Below are positions 1 through 12,844 of a stretch of 64,000 nt of DNA, one piece after another (position 1 is the stretch's first letter; every line of letters starts with the position of its first letter). A program made the translations under genes and the position numbers. This DNA is from Mimachlamys varia (lineage: Eukaryota; Mollusca; Bivalvia; Pectinida; Pectinidae): contig OX392535.1 in assembly GCA_947623455.1 (NCBI GenBank), forward strand, positions 38,464,688 through 38,528,687. Direction: 5' to 3'. Under the pieces are notes generated by a model. The model was not told the DNA's origin. It searched no databases and saw only the letters and a program-made list of their open reading frames with translations.

Positions 1-300
1 ATCCGATTCGAAAAGAATTGTAGAGTCACGCGCAATATCATCCCAGAACGAGTTATCCGTGGACCGACATGAAAAGTCCTGTTTAACGCCGTATCGTTCC
101 ACTTTAAGCCCGGCCCCGGAGTTTTTTCGGTCATGTGGCTCTATTCTGATGGCATTTCGAGACGCCACACCGGCGTCCTCTGGGAAGTAGTTAAATGGTA
201 GGAGGAGGAATCCAACGTCCATCCCGGGGGTAGGGGTAACCGGGAGATCCTCGGTGTGCGGAATGTGGTGCATCCCTAAGGTCAGCCATGCCACAAGATC
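1..300 (-). CDS. Copper amine oxidase, C-terminal exon (partial, runs off window)
   Basis: Read on the minus strand from 300 down to 1 this gives 100 uninterrupted codons beginning DLVAW and containing the motif MHHIPHTEDLP, the conserved C-terminal signature of copper amine oxidases. By comparison with vertebrate AOC3 the first His of HIPH (about residue 703 of the joined protein) is the third copper ligand. The exon starts after a good acceptor (pyrimidine-rich tract, then CTCTAG at 306-301) in phase 0, matching the phase-0 end of the exon at 12845-14917; the join reads ...ILDE|DLVAW, as expected for the family. The exon continues past FNYFPED and a tail not recognisable beyond the family core. 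No stop codon is reached, so the protein end lies outside the window. The match to the family is strong; the join to the other exon is inferred from phase and the family alignment. Confidence 0.93.
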
Positions 301-419
301 CTAGAGGGATAAGATGTATACGTTAAGACAGGACATAGCAAAACATATACAGAATATTAGGTCAGGACCAGAATTTGATATTAACAGAATCCAAAGCTAC
401 TTTAGATATACAAAGTTAG

Positions 420-3400
420 ATAATAACAAATCTAAAAAGGTACAAAGTCACATAATCTCTAATTTTGAACTCTGCATTAGAGATGTATAAATACAAAGTC
501 ACATACTCTCTAATCTAGAGCTGTACATTAGCGATGTACAAAGTACAAGGTCACATATTTTCTAATCTAGAGCTGTACATGAGAGATGTATAAATACAAA
601 GTCACATACTCTCTTATCTAGAGCTGTACATGAGAGATGTATAAATACAAAGTCACATACTCTCTTATCTAGAGCTGTACATGAGAGATGTATAAATACA
701 AAGTCACATACTCTCTAATCTAGAGCTGTACATGTGAGATGCATAAATACAAAGTCACATACTCTCTAATCTAGAGCTGTACATGTGAGATGCATAAATA
801 CAAAGTCACATACTCTCTAATCTAGAGCTGTACATTAGAGAAGTACAAATACAAAGTCACACACTCTCTTATCTAGAGCTGTACATGAGAGATGTATAAA
901 TACAAAGTCACATACTCTCTTATCTAGAGCTGTACATGAGAGATGTATAAATACAAAGTCACATACTCTCTTATCTAGAGCTGTACATGAGAGATGTATA
1001 AATACAAAGTCACATACTCTCTTATCTAGAGCTGTACATGAGAGATGCATAAATACAAAGTCACATACTCTCTAATCTAGAGCTGTACATTAGAGAAGTA
1101 CAAATACAAAGTCACACACTCTCTTATCTAGAGCTGTACATGAGAGATGTATAAATACAAAGTCACATACTCTCTTATCTAGAGCTGTACATGAGAGATG
1201 TATAAATACAAAGTCACATACTATCTTATCTAGAGCTGTACATGAGAGATGTATAAATACAAAGTCACATACTCTCTTATCTAGAGCTGTACATGAGAGA
1301 TGTATAAATACAAAGTCACATACTCTCTAATCTAGAGCTGTACATGTGAGATGCATAAATACAAAGTCACATACTCTCTAATCTAGAGCTGTACATGTGA
1401 GATGCATAAATACAAAGTCACATACTCTCTGATCTAGAGCTGTACATGAAACATGTATAAATACAAAGTCACATACTCTCTTATCTAGAGCTGTGCATTA
1501 GAGAAGTACAAATACAAAGTCACATACTCTCTAATCTAGAGCTGTACATGAGAGATGTATAAATACAAAGTCACATACTCTCTTATCTAGAGCTGTACAT
1601 GAAAGATGTATAAATACAAAGTCACATACTCTCTTATCTAGAGCTGTACATGAGAGATGTATAAATACAAAGTCACATACTCTCTTATCTAGAGCTGTAC
1701 ATGAGAGATGTATAAATACAAAGTCACATACTCTCTTATCTAGAGCTGTACATGAGAGATGTATAAATACAAAGTCACATACTCTCTAATCTAGAGCTGT
1801 ACATGTGAGATGCATAAATACAAAGTCACATACTCTCTAATCTAGAGCTGTACATGTGAGATGCATAAATACAAAGTCACATACTCTCTGATCTAGAGCT
1901 GTACATGAAACATGTATAAATACAAAGTCACATACTCTCTTATCTAGAGCTGTGCATTAGAGAAGTACAAATACAAAGTCACATACTCTCTAATCTAGAG
2001 CTGTACATGAGAGATGTATAAATACAAAGTCACATACTCTCTAATCTAGAGCTGTACATGTGAGATGCATAAATACAAAGTCACATACTCTCTGATCTAG
2101 AGCTGTACATGAAACATGTATAAATACAAAGTCACATACTCTCTTATCTAGAGCTGTACATGTGAGATGCATAAATACAAAGTCACATACTCTCTGATCT
2201 AGAGCTGTACATGAAACATGTATAAATACAAAGTCACATACTCTCTTATCTAGAGCTGTACATGTGAGATGTATAAATACAAAGTCACATACTCTCTAAT
2301 CTAGAGCTGTACATGTGAGATGCATAAATACAAAGTCACATACTCTCTTATCTAGAGCTGTACATGAGAGATGCATAAATACAAAGTCACATACTCTCTT
2401 ATCTAGAGCTGTACATGAGAGATGTATAAATACAAAGTCACATACTCTCTAATCTAGAGCTGTACATGTGAGATGCATAAATACAAAGTCACATACTCTC
2501 TAATCTAGAGCTGTACATGAGAGATGTATAAATACAAAGTCACATACTCTCTTATCTAGAGCTGTACATGAGAGATGTATAAATACAAAGTCACATACTC
2601 TCTTATCTAGAGCTGTACATGTGAGATGCATAAATACAAAGTCACATTCTCTCTTATCTAGAGCTGTACATGAGAGATGTATAAATACAAAGTCACATAC
2701 TCTCTTATCTAGAGCTGTACATGAAAGATGCATAAATACAAAGTCACATACTCTCTTATCTAGAGCTGTACATGTGAGATGCATAAATACAAAGTCACAT
2801 ACTCTCTTATCTAGAGCTGTACATGAAAGATGTATAAATACAAAGTCACATACTCTCTTATCTAGAGCTGTACATGTGAGATGCATAAATACAAAGTCAC
2901 ATACTCTCTTATCTAGAGCAGTACATGAGTGATGTATAAATACAAAGTCATATACTTTCTTATCTAGAGCTGTTCATGAGAGATGTATAAATACAAAGTC
3001 ACATACCTTCTAATTAAAGCTGTACATCAGCGATGTATTAATACAAAGTCACATACTCTCTTATTTTGAACTCTTCATTAGGGATGTACAAAGTGCAAAG
3101 TCACTTACTCTTTCATATAGAGCTTTACATTAGCGATGTATAAATACAATGTCACATACCCTCTAATCTAGAGCGCTGTACATAAGAGATTTGAAAAGTA
3201 CAAAGTCACATACTCTCTTATCTAGAGCAGTACATGAGTGATGTATAAATACAAAGTCATATACTTTCTTATCTAGAACTGTACATGTGAGATGTATAAA
3301 TACAAAGTCACATACTCTCTAATCTAGAACTGTACATGAAACATGTATAAATACAAAGTCACATACTCTCTGATCTAGAGCTGTACGAGTTAGATGTATA

Positions 3401-3690
3401 AATACAAAGTCATATACTCTCTGATCTAGAACTGTACGAGTTAGATGTATAAATACAAAGTCATATACTCTCTGATCTAGAACTGTACGAGTAAGATGCA
3501 TAAATACAAAGTCACATACTCTCTTATCAAGAGCTGTACATGAGTGATGTATTAATACAAAGTCACATATTCTCTAATCTAAAGCTGTACATAAGAGATG
3601 TACTTGTCAAATACAAAGTCACATACTCTCTAAACTAGAGCTGTACATTTAGAGATGCACAAAAACTAAATCAGAAACTTTCTCATATCT
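420..3690. repeat. 51-bp minisatellite, roughly 60 copies
   Basis: Tandem units of 51 bp with core AAATACAAAGTCACATACTC followed by TCTNATCTAGAGCTGTACAT. Units differ mainly in the last dozen bases (ATGAGAGATGTAT, ATGTGAGATGCAT, ATTAGAGAAGTAC, ATGAAACATGTAT), and runs of the same variants recur in the same order (1320-1530 and 1770-1990), so larger blocks were duplicated. Copies degrade at both ends. Because 51 is divisible by three and most units lack stops on the minus strand, short 17-residue repeat frames appear; these lie inside an intron and are broken by variant units, so I do not call them genes. Confidence 0.97.
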
Positions 3691-4429
3691 AGAACGCTCT
3701 ATTACATACCTATTGCAATACAAAAGTCTTTTATCTAAAGCCATAAGGAATATAGAGTTTATACTTTCATTAACTAAACTTTAGAGAGTACACGAGCACT
3801 CTCTAGACTAGATATGTTAAAATATAGCGTTTTGATTTTTCTAAACCAGAGGCACATCTTCATCTATTAAGGGAATAAAGTTTAAGGCAATATTTTAAAA
3901 CATCCCTCCTGAGCGTATGTGCAGAAACATATATGATTCTGATACATTTATTTTCGTTCTTTTTTTTCATTTTTTTAAGTCAACATCTACAAATTGAAAA
4001 GAACTTTTTAATTAATAGAATGTAAAGACAGACATATTCTCTAAAAAAGAAGATTACAGAGTACGACCCTACATATAATGTCTTTACTATTCTAACTATT
4101 CGCCGGTAAAGTTAATCGATATTCGGCACAAAGATCAAAAGAAAATCAATTGATGTTTCAAAATATATAATCGGTAAACTTGTACAACATAAAGAAACAA
4201 ATACTTTCCTAATCAGAGGTATATGATTAAGGTCTAACAAAACAATCCTCAAATACTAAAATGTCAATACGGTTATATCGTAGCAATTTGAATATAATTG
4301 ACATGGACTGTGAACCTCACAATACATTCCTATATATTGGACTTTATCCTAGACAATATCTTATGGAACGGAATAAACTACACGAAAGTAATTTTCATAT
4401 CAAGCAAATTACATGATAATAAGTACGCA
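3691..4429. other. Unannotated intronic sequence
   Basis: AT-rich sequence with decayed minisatellite edge at its start; no coding, RNA or repeat structure recognised. Confidence 0.5.
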
Positions 4430-4690
4430 TACACATGTATGTTGTGATTGACAGTGATGACTCGGTTCTCACTTTGAGGACTTGATGTTTATTCGGATGA
4501 GACCAAGATTTACATGGCGGATGTCTTCGATGAAGCAGAAGACACTCTTTTGCAACACCTGTTCTTATTCTCTTGTACTCCTTTACAATAGCCTCCGTGT
4601 GGAATATGTACTTTTCTTCATAGTTCGTTTCTACTTTATTTGGTTTTGAGTTCGTATTAGAGTTTTGTTGACTCTGCGGTGTTACAACCT
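4430..4690 (+). mobile_element. Interspersed repeat family C, copy 1
   Basis: Shares with 15795-16285, 34545-35035 and (reversed) 27480-27650 and 42530-42750 a series of blocks: ATGACTCGGTTCTCACTTTGAGGACTTGAT-like start, GATGAAGCAGAAGACACT, an ACCTG(G)TCTTATTCT block, TTCATAGTT, and a TTGAGTTCG...GTTTTGTTGAC end. Non-coding; class unknown. Confidence 0.65.
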
Positions 4691-5174
4691 GTGACTTGAT
4701 ATACGGTACTTATCTTTATGACGATCGACATTTATACTGCTTTATGATAGGGTTATTATCTGGCAGTGTGACACGAACTACCAAGTGTGTCACGAGACAT
4801 ATGTGTATCACGATCCTTTATTTAATGTCCTTATATGGTAATATGTAAATTATTGAAGCATCATGCATTGATTTGAAAGCATGAATTATATCAGATAAAT
4901 TGTAACGAACATATATTATTTTGAAGTTAAATATAGGCATACATGGAACTTAATAATGCAAATACCACACAAAAACAATTTTATCTACCAGCTGGTATTT
5001 GTTTTCTTGGCTATTAAAAACGTTGCATAAATTATTTCTAAACAGAAAAATATATCATGGATGACTTTTATGTAGAGGAAATAGATTTAAGATAAAATAT
5101 AACACAACCAAACAAGATAGAAACGAACTCGAACTCTTGACTTGAACGGTCGCTGTAATTGACTTGGTCACAAG

Positions 5175-5972
5175 GTTAATGGGTATAATATGGACATTTT
5201 GTCTATAACTAAGGGGTATAATATAGACATTTTGTCTATAGTAAAGGGGTATAATATAGACATTTTGTTCATAATTAAAGGGTATAATAAAGACATTTTG
5301 TCCAAAATTAAAGGGTATATATGGACATTTTGTCTATAATTTAGGGGTATAATATAGACATTTTGTCTATAATTAATGGGTATATATGGACATTTTGTCT
5401 ATAATTTAGGGGTATTATATGGACATTTTGTCTATAATTTAGGGGTATAATATGGACATTTTGTCTATAATTTAGGGGTATAATATGGACATTTTGTCTA
5501 TAATTTAGGGGTATAATATAGACATTTTGTCTATAGTAAAGGGGTATAATATGGACATTTTGTCTATAATTAAGGGGTATAATATGGACATTTTGTCTAT
5601 AATTTAGGGGTATAATATGGACATTTTGTCTATAATTTAGGGGTATTATATGGACATTTTGTCTATAATTAAGGGGTATAATATGGACATTTTGTCTATA
5701 ATTAAGGGGTATAATATGGACATTTTGTCTATAATTTAGGGGTATAATATGGACATTTTGTCTATAATTTAAGGGTATAATATGGACATTTTGTCTATAA
5801 TTTAGGGGTATAATATGGACATTTTGTCTATAATTCATGGGTATAATATTGACATTTTGTCCATAATAAAGGGGTATAATATGGACATTTTGTCTATAAT
5901 AAAGGGGTATAATATGGATATTTTGTCTATAATTAAGGGGAATAATATGGACATTTTGTCTATTATTTGTTG
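5175..5972. repeat. 33-bp minisatellite, about 24 copies
   Basis: Unit GGGGTATAATATGGACATTT plus TGTCTATAATTTA, repeated about 24 times with few substitutions (ATATAGAC or ATATGGAC; AATTTA or AATTAA). The 33-bp period produces an 11-residue repeating open frame on the minus strand; this is a composition effect inside the amine oxidase intron. Confidence 0.97.
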
Positions 5973-6611
5973 GCTAGAATTAGAACTTGATACAATGATA
6001 TAATAACGTTATTAACTCGTGTATTATACTAAAAAATATATCATACTTTGTTGCTAAATATTGATATTTTTGTCATGTACCTGAAATTCAGGGGTACAGA
6101 CTTATTCATTTATAAAAAAAAATTAGTAAAATTAATATGTGTTACCATCTAGAAATGGCAACTTACCTTTGAAATACCAGAATTGTCTTCCTATTTCACA
6201 CAATAACCCAGCGCAGTGCGTAAGTATATGTCCAATATGGTGGTTAAACTGACAGGACTTTGGTTTAGTGAAAGTCGCTTATACCCTTGCACAGCATACC
6301 TACATTGGACAGGTTAAATGGGCTCTTAGATTAAACACAGCCTTTTCAGCTTAACAACCAATAACACATTTTACTGGAGAAATGTGACAACGGGACACAC
6401 TTCTAATTTTTCAAAGTTAGGTTTCCATTCCTGGATGGTTACACATGAAGTTCATGTTATTTTCAGTTATTTTAAAAAAATGATAAACTGAGCCTCTGCA
6501 GTTTTGATACTTGACAAAAATGTCAATGTGTTAGCAACAAAGTATTTTTTTTATTTCAAATCATCATTTTTATATACTCCTCTGCCATAGAAATGTCAAC
6601 GGGTCTGTAGA

Positions 6612-6966
6612 ATAAGGATGACGTAACACACACATGTGCTGCACCTTTTAAATTTAGTAATAGATACAGCATGCCGAAAAAATTAATCAAACTGCACCAC
6701 AGCTGTTTCATTCTCCAAGGACTCTTCAGGGATGCTAGGGGCCAAAAGGTGGGAATCCAAAATGTCTAAACTAATGTAGAAACAGAAGGGTCAGGTGCGT
6801 TAAACCCCTTTAATTAAATTTTAAAAATAAGTTTAGAAGTAAAATTAAACTAGTTCTGTATAATTTCAAATCGTGTACTACGAAAATGTGTATATTATAT
6901 ACCGTGCCACTACCCAAGTGATATTAACTGTGGCTATGGAGGCTCCAGTAAATCTCGGGGACTAAA
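6612..6966 (+). mobile_element. Interspersed repeat family A, copy 1
   Basis: About 350 bp with landmarks ACACACATGTGCTGCACCTT, ACAGCATGCCGAAAAA, CTAGGGGCCAAAAGGTGGGA, GGGTCAGGTGCGT, AAATCGTGTACTACGAAAA and CTGTGGCTATGGAGG. Further copies lie at 18392-18728 (-), 19889-20150 (+), 20484-20734 plus 21197-21242 (+, split by a SINE), 21335-21534 plus 25835-26000 (-, split by a 4.3-kb element) and 26125-26205 (-). No protein; a non-autonomous element of unknown class. Confidence 0.75.
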
Positions 6967-7004
6967 CAAACCACCAGCAGAGTCTGCCAATCCTAATCAT
7001 TAAA

Positions 7005-7095
7005 TATGACGTATCACACACATGTGCTGCACTTTTTAAATTTAGCTATATATACAGTATGCCGAAAAAAGGAATCAAACTGCCTATACAGCTGT
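7005..7095 (+). mobile_element. Interspersed repeat family A, 5' fragment
   Basis: Repeats only the first part of family A (ATGACGTATCACACACATGTG to ATGCCGAAAAA...CAGCTGTAT). The short open frame starting at 7059 lies on this fragment and is not considered a gene. Confidence 0.65.
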
Positions 7096-10000
7096 ATAAG
7101 ATTATTTTTAAAATTCCAAATTGTGGACGATATGTCCAAGCAATACACCTAAAGGGGGGAACTGTTATTATAAACAAACCGATTACAGATGAAAGCGTGA
7201 GATATTTTCATTCTTCATGTTTCCATGATATTGCTGAATAGGTTCGTCAACAATAAAAGTACAGCGATATATTTATCAATGGATATGTATGTGTAACCCA
7301 ATTTTCAACACTGTCATTGACCCGAGTGTATCACGGTTAGCTCGTGAAGTTGTTATACAGTCCGATAACAGGTAACTCAATGTCTCACAGTTGTGTTCGA
7401 TAAGAAACCGTAATAAGCACGTGAATCAATCCCGTGACTAGCATTTACTTGACCTTGACCTTCATCGGTCTCCATGCCCATACCAACACGGACAAAGGTA
7501 AACAATAGTTTTATCGTACGCAGATAACCCGTGAATTAAATTCATCTTAGAAGTTTCCTTTTTATCTGATACAGTTCATGGATTATTTAACGAATCAATG
7601 AATGAATTACTCCGTGTGGTACCTGTATCAAACTTCAAAGCGACAGGAGTAAATATTTATTGATTAATTGTTTTTATAAACTATCTCATTGGGATGGGAT
7701 GTTGGTCAAGTGTAGGTTAAATGATAAACAACCACGCCAAAAAGCGTCAACAAACTATCAAAAGGTGGCCGTAATCAGAAATCATAGTTATACAGCACCG
7801 TACTAAAAGTGGGTCAACTTTTTACAGTTTTGCTATATATTCGTTGTATTTGCAACAGTTACTATATTCAGCAAATTTTCCTAGCTTCGTCTAGGGATGG
7901 ATTTTGATAATATTTGGTATTTTATATAGAAAAATCAATAATTTTTTCTTATATTATTACTTTAATTTTCCGTTCTGTATTTCTGGAATAATACAGAATT
8001 ATCTACACTGCTAATTTACGTGTGAAGCCATTTTTCTGTATAAGGATACACTAAAATGACGTCAAAATGGCGTCAAACAAATTGGATATTGTAAATAAAT
8101 TATGATTTTCTTCGTCATACAAAACGAAAAAAGTGGCATTATTATGAAATGAAAAATCATTAAAATGACTCCTAAATAAAACCTTGAAGATTCATTGAAA
8201 AGTGTTTGAAATACAAAGAAAAAATAAAATAAATTGACTCCCTTTTGTCTTGGTACTGCCCTAAAACTCTTATAGCCTTTCGAGTTTATGGTTTTATTGA
8301 CCTAAATAAATATTGAAGTGGATCATGTGAATCCCCCACGTTGTCTAGTCTTTGTCGTAACATGCTGTGATGTCATAAATGTTATTGACGTGTTCTAAAA
8401 TTAAAGTTATGGTACCTCTATATACAATATTAGTGATATATTAGAATATTTAAACAACAATATTGACATTTGTCTGGCATTGGCAGTTATATAGTCTCTT
8501 TAAGAGCCCTGGCATTGATTGGATTTGCGTGCATCACGCGACACAATTCCAAGCGCATCAATACACCGCAGACCGGAACTACAATAGCAATCGCGTACTG
8601 TAAACAAACATGGCGGCTGCTGAAATATTACCGTTCGTCATAGTGAGACGTGGCAATATAATTGCAAACGCAAAATATTATTGAAAAGTAGTACAGCCAC
8701 ATAATTACGAAGGTCTACAATATTATGCAAAATGTACATTGTACATCGATGAAAACGAACTGTACCCGTAATCTCTGTCCAGTTATGGAGGAAAACAAAT
8801 AAAACTTTCATATAGTTTATAACCACTACCGTCTTTACACTGCATTGATCCACAGGAAGTCGTTACAAATTTCTAAAATAAGCTGATGTTTCCCACCTCT
8901 ATTCACTGATTGATAGGTTAGATTTCAGATATTTATGAGGAAACCTGTGTTCTGACACGTTAAATAACGTGTGCATTGTAGAACCTACCGACTGTAGGAT
9001 TCCATACAACCATCAATAAATTATAGCTTAGTTTCTTCACATATTCGAACTATTGTCTGCTCACAAATAACTCCCTCGAGAAGGCAAGGACCTGTCATGA
9101 AATTTGTTTCGGGTTACAAATCAAAAGAATAGCTCATATTTATCTTTCAATTTAGTTTTGTAATGATAAATTCAAATCGCCCTAGTATAGACAAATCATT
9201 ACATAATCGTATATGTATTCATACTGAATTCTTGAGTGAAATATAAATATTTATTGATTTTTGACAGCCAATCAGCACAATACCAGGCGCTGCTTTAACC
9301 AACGAACAATCAACCATTGGACGTCTGCCAGATTGTATTTATTGCCAATATAAATGAAATATGTGTGCGATATAAATCGAATGACGACTTTATCTGGCGT
9401 CGATATTGCATTAATGTTGACATAAGTTATAATCTGACTGACGTTCAGTGGTTATAATTACATTTCATAAAGTTTTTAATACATAATCATGCCATTTTTT
9501 GCCAATTTATGAATGTATTTGTCCTTACATGTTTACATACTCGAAGAGCTTTCTTGAGAGTCACCTTAAGGATAATTGTTAAGCTATAGTGCGTGTTATC
9601 TGAGGCGTCCTGCAAACTGTTAACGTTACGTAGGTTACCATGGCGCCAAATGACGTCATGTTCGTCTGCATATATACTACTGTGAATACAGTCCAGATTA
9701 ACATGGACTAATAAAAAGCCAACATGCTAAATGTAAATATATGTTTATGTTATGTCGATAGGACAGGTGTTCTTCAGTTTAAAGATAACATGTAAGATAC
9801 AAAAAAGGACATTAAAAGCAGAGAGAAATTAATAGTATTAAACTGCGTTAGCGTGGTATTTATCATCTACATGAATGACATAACTTTCCAAGTAAACATC
9901 ACACTGCGTATTGCAGTGCAGTGCTTAACCGAAAGCTATGAAATGAGTATTTAAGGATTAACTTTCTATTTTGTTTAGGTTATCGGGGAATAACTACAAT

Positions 10001-10917
10001 AGAACACGGGTAAATTAAATACACGGTTAAATTAAATAATCGGCGCAGCAGCCGGTTATGTATAATATACCCGTTTTTATTCTTATATTGACAGTATCTT
10101 TCTGTGAAATGTTTGTAACTTTTTTGCTCATTATAGTCCCATCTTCGGACACAGACTTCATTTCTAATGGCTTAATAGATGCAACAACATAAAGTTGCAA
10201 AAATCGTTGTAAGCTCCGCCCAAGTTTATTGTTGATGACGTCACACATTTGTGTTTCAAACTGGAGGATTTGCATAGCTCCGCCAACATGTATTGTTGTC
10301 GACGTCAAAGAAGTTCGGCACGTGTTCGAGTACAGTTATGCGGTGATAATGATAGTCTGAGGAACAATGGTTATCGAGTGAATATCTATACATTTCCACT
10401 GGACAAAGACTAGATGACTTATTTTCTAATATAATACATTTGAACATTATGACGTCATCATGCACTGTTCTTCATTAAATGTTTATAAAGTTGCACACGA
10501 GTGCATGATTCCTATTATAATACAAATGCATTATGTTTTCTAAAAGTATGATTTTTTTTGTCTAGAGTTCAAGCCAATAAATGTTGATTTTCTAATCAGC
10601 AGCATAGCCACGAAAAGCACCGTACTGACCCCTAAATATAAGATGTTTGTGTGACCCCAGAAACGGTGTTTAAAAGGCACATGGACAACAATACTTGTGT
10701 GATACGTCACTTCCGTTATGACGTATCGCTCACGTCAGTTCTTCGCTGACCTTCATCTTGTATTTTTAAATGTATCTCTATGTTGTGTTCAGTAGTGTCA
10801 AAACATCCTTCCTTAAGTCATCTTTTGTATAAAAAAAATATTCCGAGGAGCAGACCTGTGATAAACATATATACATGTAGTACACTTACGACATGTACTT
10901 AGTAACTAAACGCTACA
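7096..10917. other. Unannotated intronic sequence
   Basis: Mixed AT-rich sequence without recognised genes. A 35-bp imperfect direct repeat (AGCTCCGCC...TTGTTG..GACGTCA) occurs at about 10214-10250 and 10274-10310. The short open frames on the minus strand at 8638-8853 and 10027-10465 resemble nothing I recognise. Confidence 0.4.
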
Positions 10918-11195
10918 GAGCATTGTGTTTTAAAAACACAATGCTCCGTTGACATTGTCATCTGCAGTAAGTCATTTCGTCACAACATTGCACATACGCT
11001 TGTTGTGACGAAATGACTAAACGCACAGATAGGATTCATCTTGCTATCCAGCAATATTCTAGTGACCTTTATAGTTTCTTTACTTTATGCTCTTGAAGAA
11101 TTGATGACAGTTAACATTGTCTTCTACAGTAATTCATTTCGTTACAAAATTGCACATAAGCTTGTTGTGACGAAATGATTAAACACACAGATAGG
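10918..11195. repeat. Hairpin cluster with a 160-bp direct duplication
   Basis: Three hairpins: GAGCATTGTGTTTT/AAAACACAATGCTC at 10918-10946; AGTCATTTCGTCACAAC with its exact reverse complement around a 15-nt loop at about 10967-11015; and a diverged copy of the second hairpin at about 11130-11180. The surrounding sequence (GACA..TTGTC.TCTGCAGTAA before, AAACGCACAGATAGGA after) is also duplicated with a spacing of about 160 bp. Confidence 0.8.
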
Positions 11196-11202
11196 AAATA
11201 TC

Positions 11203-11531
11203 CTTGGTATCAAGGGGTTAAACTCACCTACGCTCTCTACACCCCTTGACTTGGTCGTGGCACGCTCAGGTAAAAAAGCACACTCAGGAAAAGAAACTGA
11301 CCAACCTCTTGGGTGCTTGTCTGTCTGTCTTTTGAAGATTACAAAGGAACTGCGCCGACTTCAAAACTTGTCAATTTTTACCGTTATGTGACCACGAGAT
11401 TATATGATGTTCATCAAAGAATCGAACCAGTCTTCTTGCTCCACTCTCGAGGTGAACTTACAGTTTTGCCATGATATATTCCCAGGGATGCAGAGAGCGT
11501 AGGCAAGCGCAACCCCTGGATATCGAAGATG
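11203..11531. mobile_element. Palindromic MITE family B, copy 1
   Basis: About 330 bp whose two ends are inverted copies: left ATCAAGGGGTTAAACTCACC and TACGCTCTCTACACCCCTTG; right CAGGGATGCAGAGAGCGTAG and CAACCCCTGGATATCGAAG. The middle carries TTTACCGTTATGTGACCACG, shared with copies at 19537-19870, 35611-35944 and 39140-39327. No coding capacity; a non-autonomous element mobilised by an unseen transposase is the simplest reading. Confidence 0.8.
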
Positions 11532-11651
11532 AGATAGAACTATTCAGGCTTTACGCCCACAAACTTTTACATTTAGGATTTTGGCAGAGGTTGATTGGCT
11601 GATACAAAAATCTGGTAGGTGACTTGTTAAACTACCACGAAAATCATGATA

Positions 11652-11993
11652 TTAAGAGCAAGCCCTAGAAAAACGAATCAACTGCGACATGTAAACACCA
11701 TGGTATGGAGAATCAGGGGTGTTACTATCAAGAAAGGGAAAGTTCACGATCGGAAAATCGAAATCGTCACGTTTATCATAAAGCTTAGTAGTAAGCTGAC
11801 CGTGTTGGTCATAGTTTAAGTGAAGACTGAGACAGGAAGCTGATGTAGGAGAGTATCTTGTGTCCTTAATCTCAAGTTCAGTAGAGTATATACGATCGAC
11901 TACGTCAGCAAAACTCTTGTTGTTTTTTGACAATACGTCGTCGATATACAAACGACTTACAAAACAGACTATTCTAGAGTACTTGCGACACCT
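11652..11993 (-). pseudogene. Fragment of a retroelement reverse transcriptase (YIDD box)
   Basis: On the minus strand this encodes LYIDDVLSKNN, then ELEIKDT, SLHLNYDQHGQLTTKLYDKR, DFPIVNFPFLDS and GVYMSQLIRFSRACS. This order (catalytic Y-x-D-D box, LHL strand, YDKRDDF, NFPF, SQLIR) matches an RT type I recall as widespread in bivalve and cnidarian genomes; I cannot assign its class without a search. The frame ends at a stop just after RFSRACS, where intact copies continue, and nothing recognisable precedes it beyond about 20 residues. It is a dead fragment next to a family B MITE. Confidence 0.75.
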
Positions 11994-12394
11994 ACCTCAA
12001 ACTACACCCTTACACCTTCTTTAAATAAAACATTACTACCGTGGTCAAATGTTCGATACCCCCATGTAGTCATATTGATAAATCGCCTATTGCGCATGCG
12101 CAGTGGATCGTAGGTTAGAATCCATCACGTGGTGTTATTCAAGATTCCAATGTCATTTACTCAATTAATAAACACAATACTTTGCACAGTTTTTTTCGGC
12201 AAATTATGAATTCAAGACAATATACGACCTATCTCCGGGAACTGTTATTCTTATCACTTGATTGAGGGGATGCGATATTCATGAAAAATTATCATATGGA
12301 ATATAATCCTGTCAATGATATAAATTTTCTTTCAAAAGAGTTTTTTCATAGCTTTTCAACTATTTCGCTCAGTGATATTTTACTCCAACCTATG

Positions 12395-12725
12395 ATGTTT
12401 ACGTTTCGAGTTGATTCGTTATTCTAGGCCTTGCTCTAATTATCGAAATTTTCGTGATAGACGTCGGTTGCTGACAAAAAAACTTACTACATTAGGAATC
12501 TAAAGGTGCAGGTTGATGAGAACTAAGCGAAAAATTAATGGTCGCCATTTTTGTCTTATTGAGATATACTTTGTATCCTTGTATGCATATTTGCTCTGTT
12601 CCTATTTTGCCAATAGTTGTATCGATTAAGAGTTCGGATCATGGTTTTGTTGGCATCTCTGTATTCTCTGATTTCTTGTTTGTTTGGTTTGTTTTTTTTA
12701 ATTTTATTGTTTTTTTTTCTTTGTG
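12395..12725 (+). mobile_element. Interspersed repeat family C, copy 2 (internally deleted)
   Basis: Starts GTTGATTCGTTATTCTAGG and CTTGCTCTAA, shared with 15795-15840, then jumps to the distal part of the family (CGATTAAGAGTTCGGAT...GTTTTGTTGGC...TATTCTCTGATTT). The GATGAAGCAGAAGAC block is missing. The small open frame here is incidental. Confidence 0.6.
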
Positions 12726-12844
12726 AACCTCCCAAATCTGTTTAAGGGGGGAAACGTCGGACAGTCGTTGCATATGAAATTGAGATTTCCGCTGTACCCT
12801 AACTGATATACATCTATAAATACAGATTACAAGGCAATACAAAC

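Larger units (their letters stand above)
301..12844 (-). other. Intron of the copper amine oxidase gene (12.5 kb)
   Basis: Donor GTTTGT at 12844-12839 and acceptor CTCTAG ending at 301 (minus strand) bound this intron. It separates the exon carrying the topaquinone Tyr and two copper His from the exon with the third copper His. It contains the 51-bp minisatellite (420-3690), the 33-bp minisatellite (5175-5972), copies of interspersed families A, B and C, a hairpin duplication and a reverse-transcriptase fragment. I see no convincing additional exon of the oxidase inside it. Confidence 0.85.

Noticed and set aside
2500..2886. 17-residue repeat protein on the minus strand of the 51-bp array
   Set aside because: Broken by unit variants, inside the amine oxidase intron, no splice sites framing it.
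5341..5838. 11-residue repeat protein in the 33-bp array
   Set aside because: Composition effect of a 33-bp period; both strands partly open.
8610..8650. AAACATGGCGGCTGCTGAA followed by ATAGTGAGA, a possible first exon
   Set aside because: Good start context and a weak donor, but no partner exon found; lies in the amine oxidase intron. Similar ATGGCGG phrases occur at 35150 and 36728.
10270..10420. Possible THAP-like CC...YTFPLDKD segment on the plus strand
   Set aside because: Only two loose motif matches, followed at once by a stop; zinc-binding pattern incomplete.
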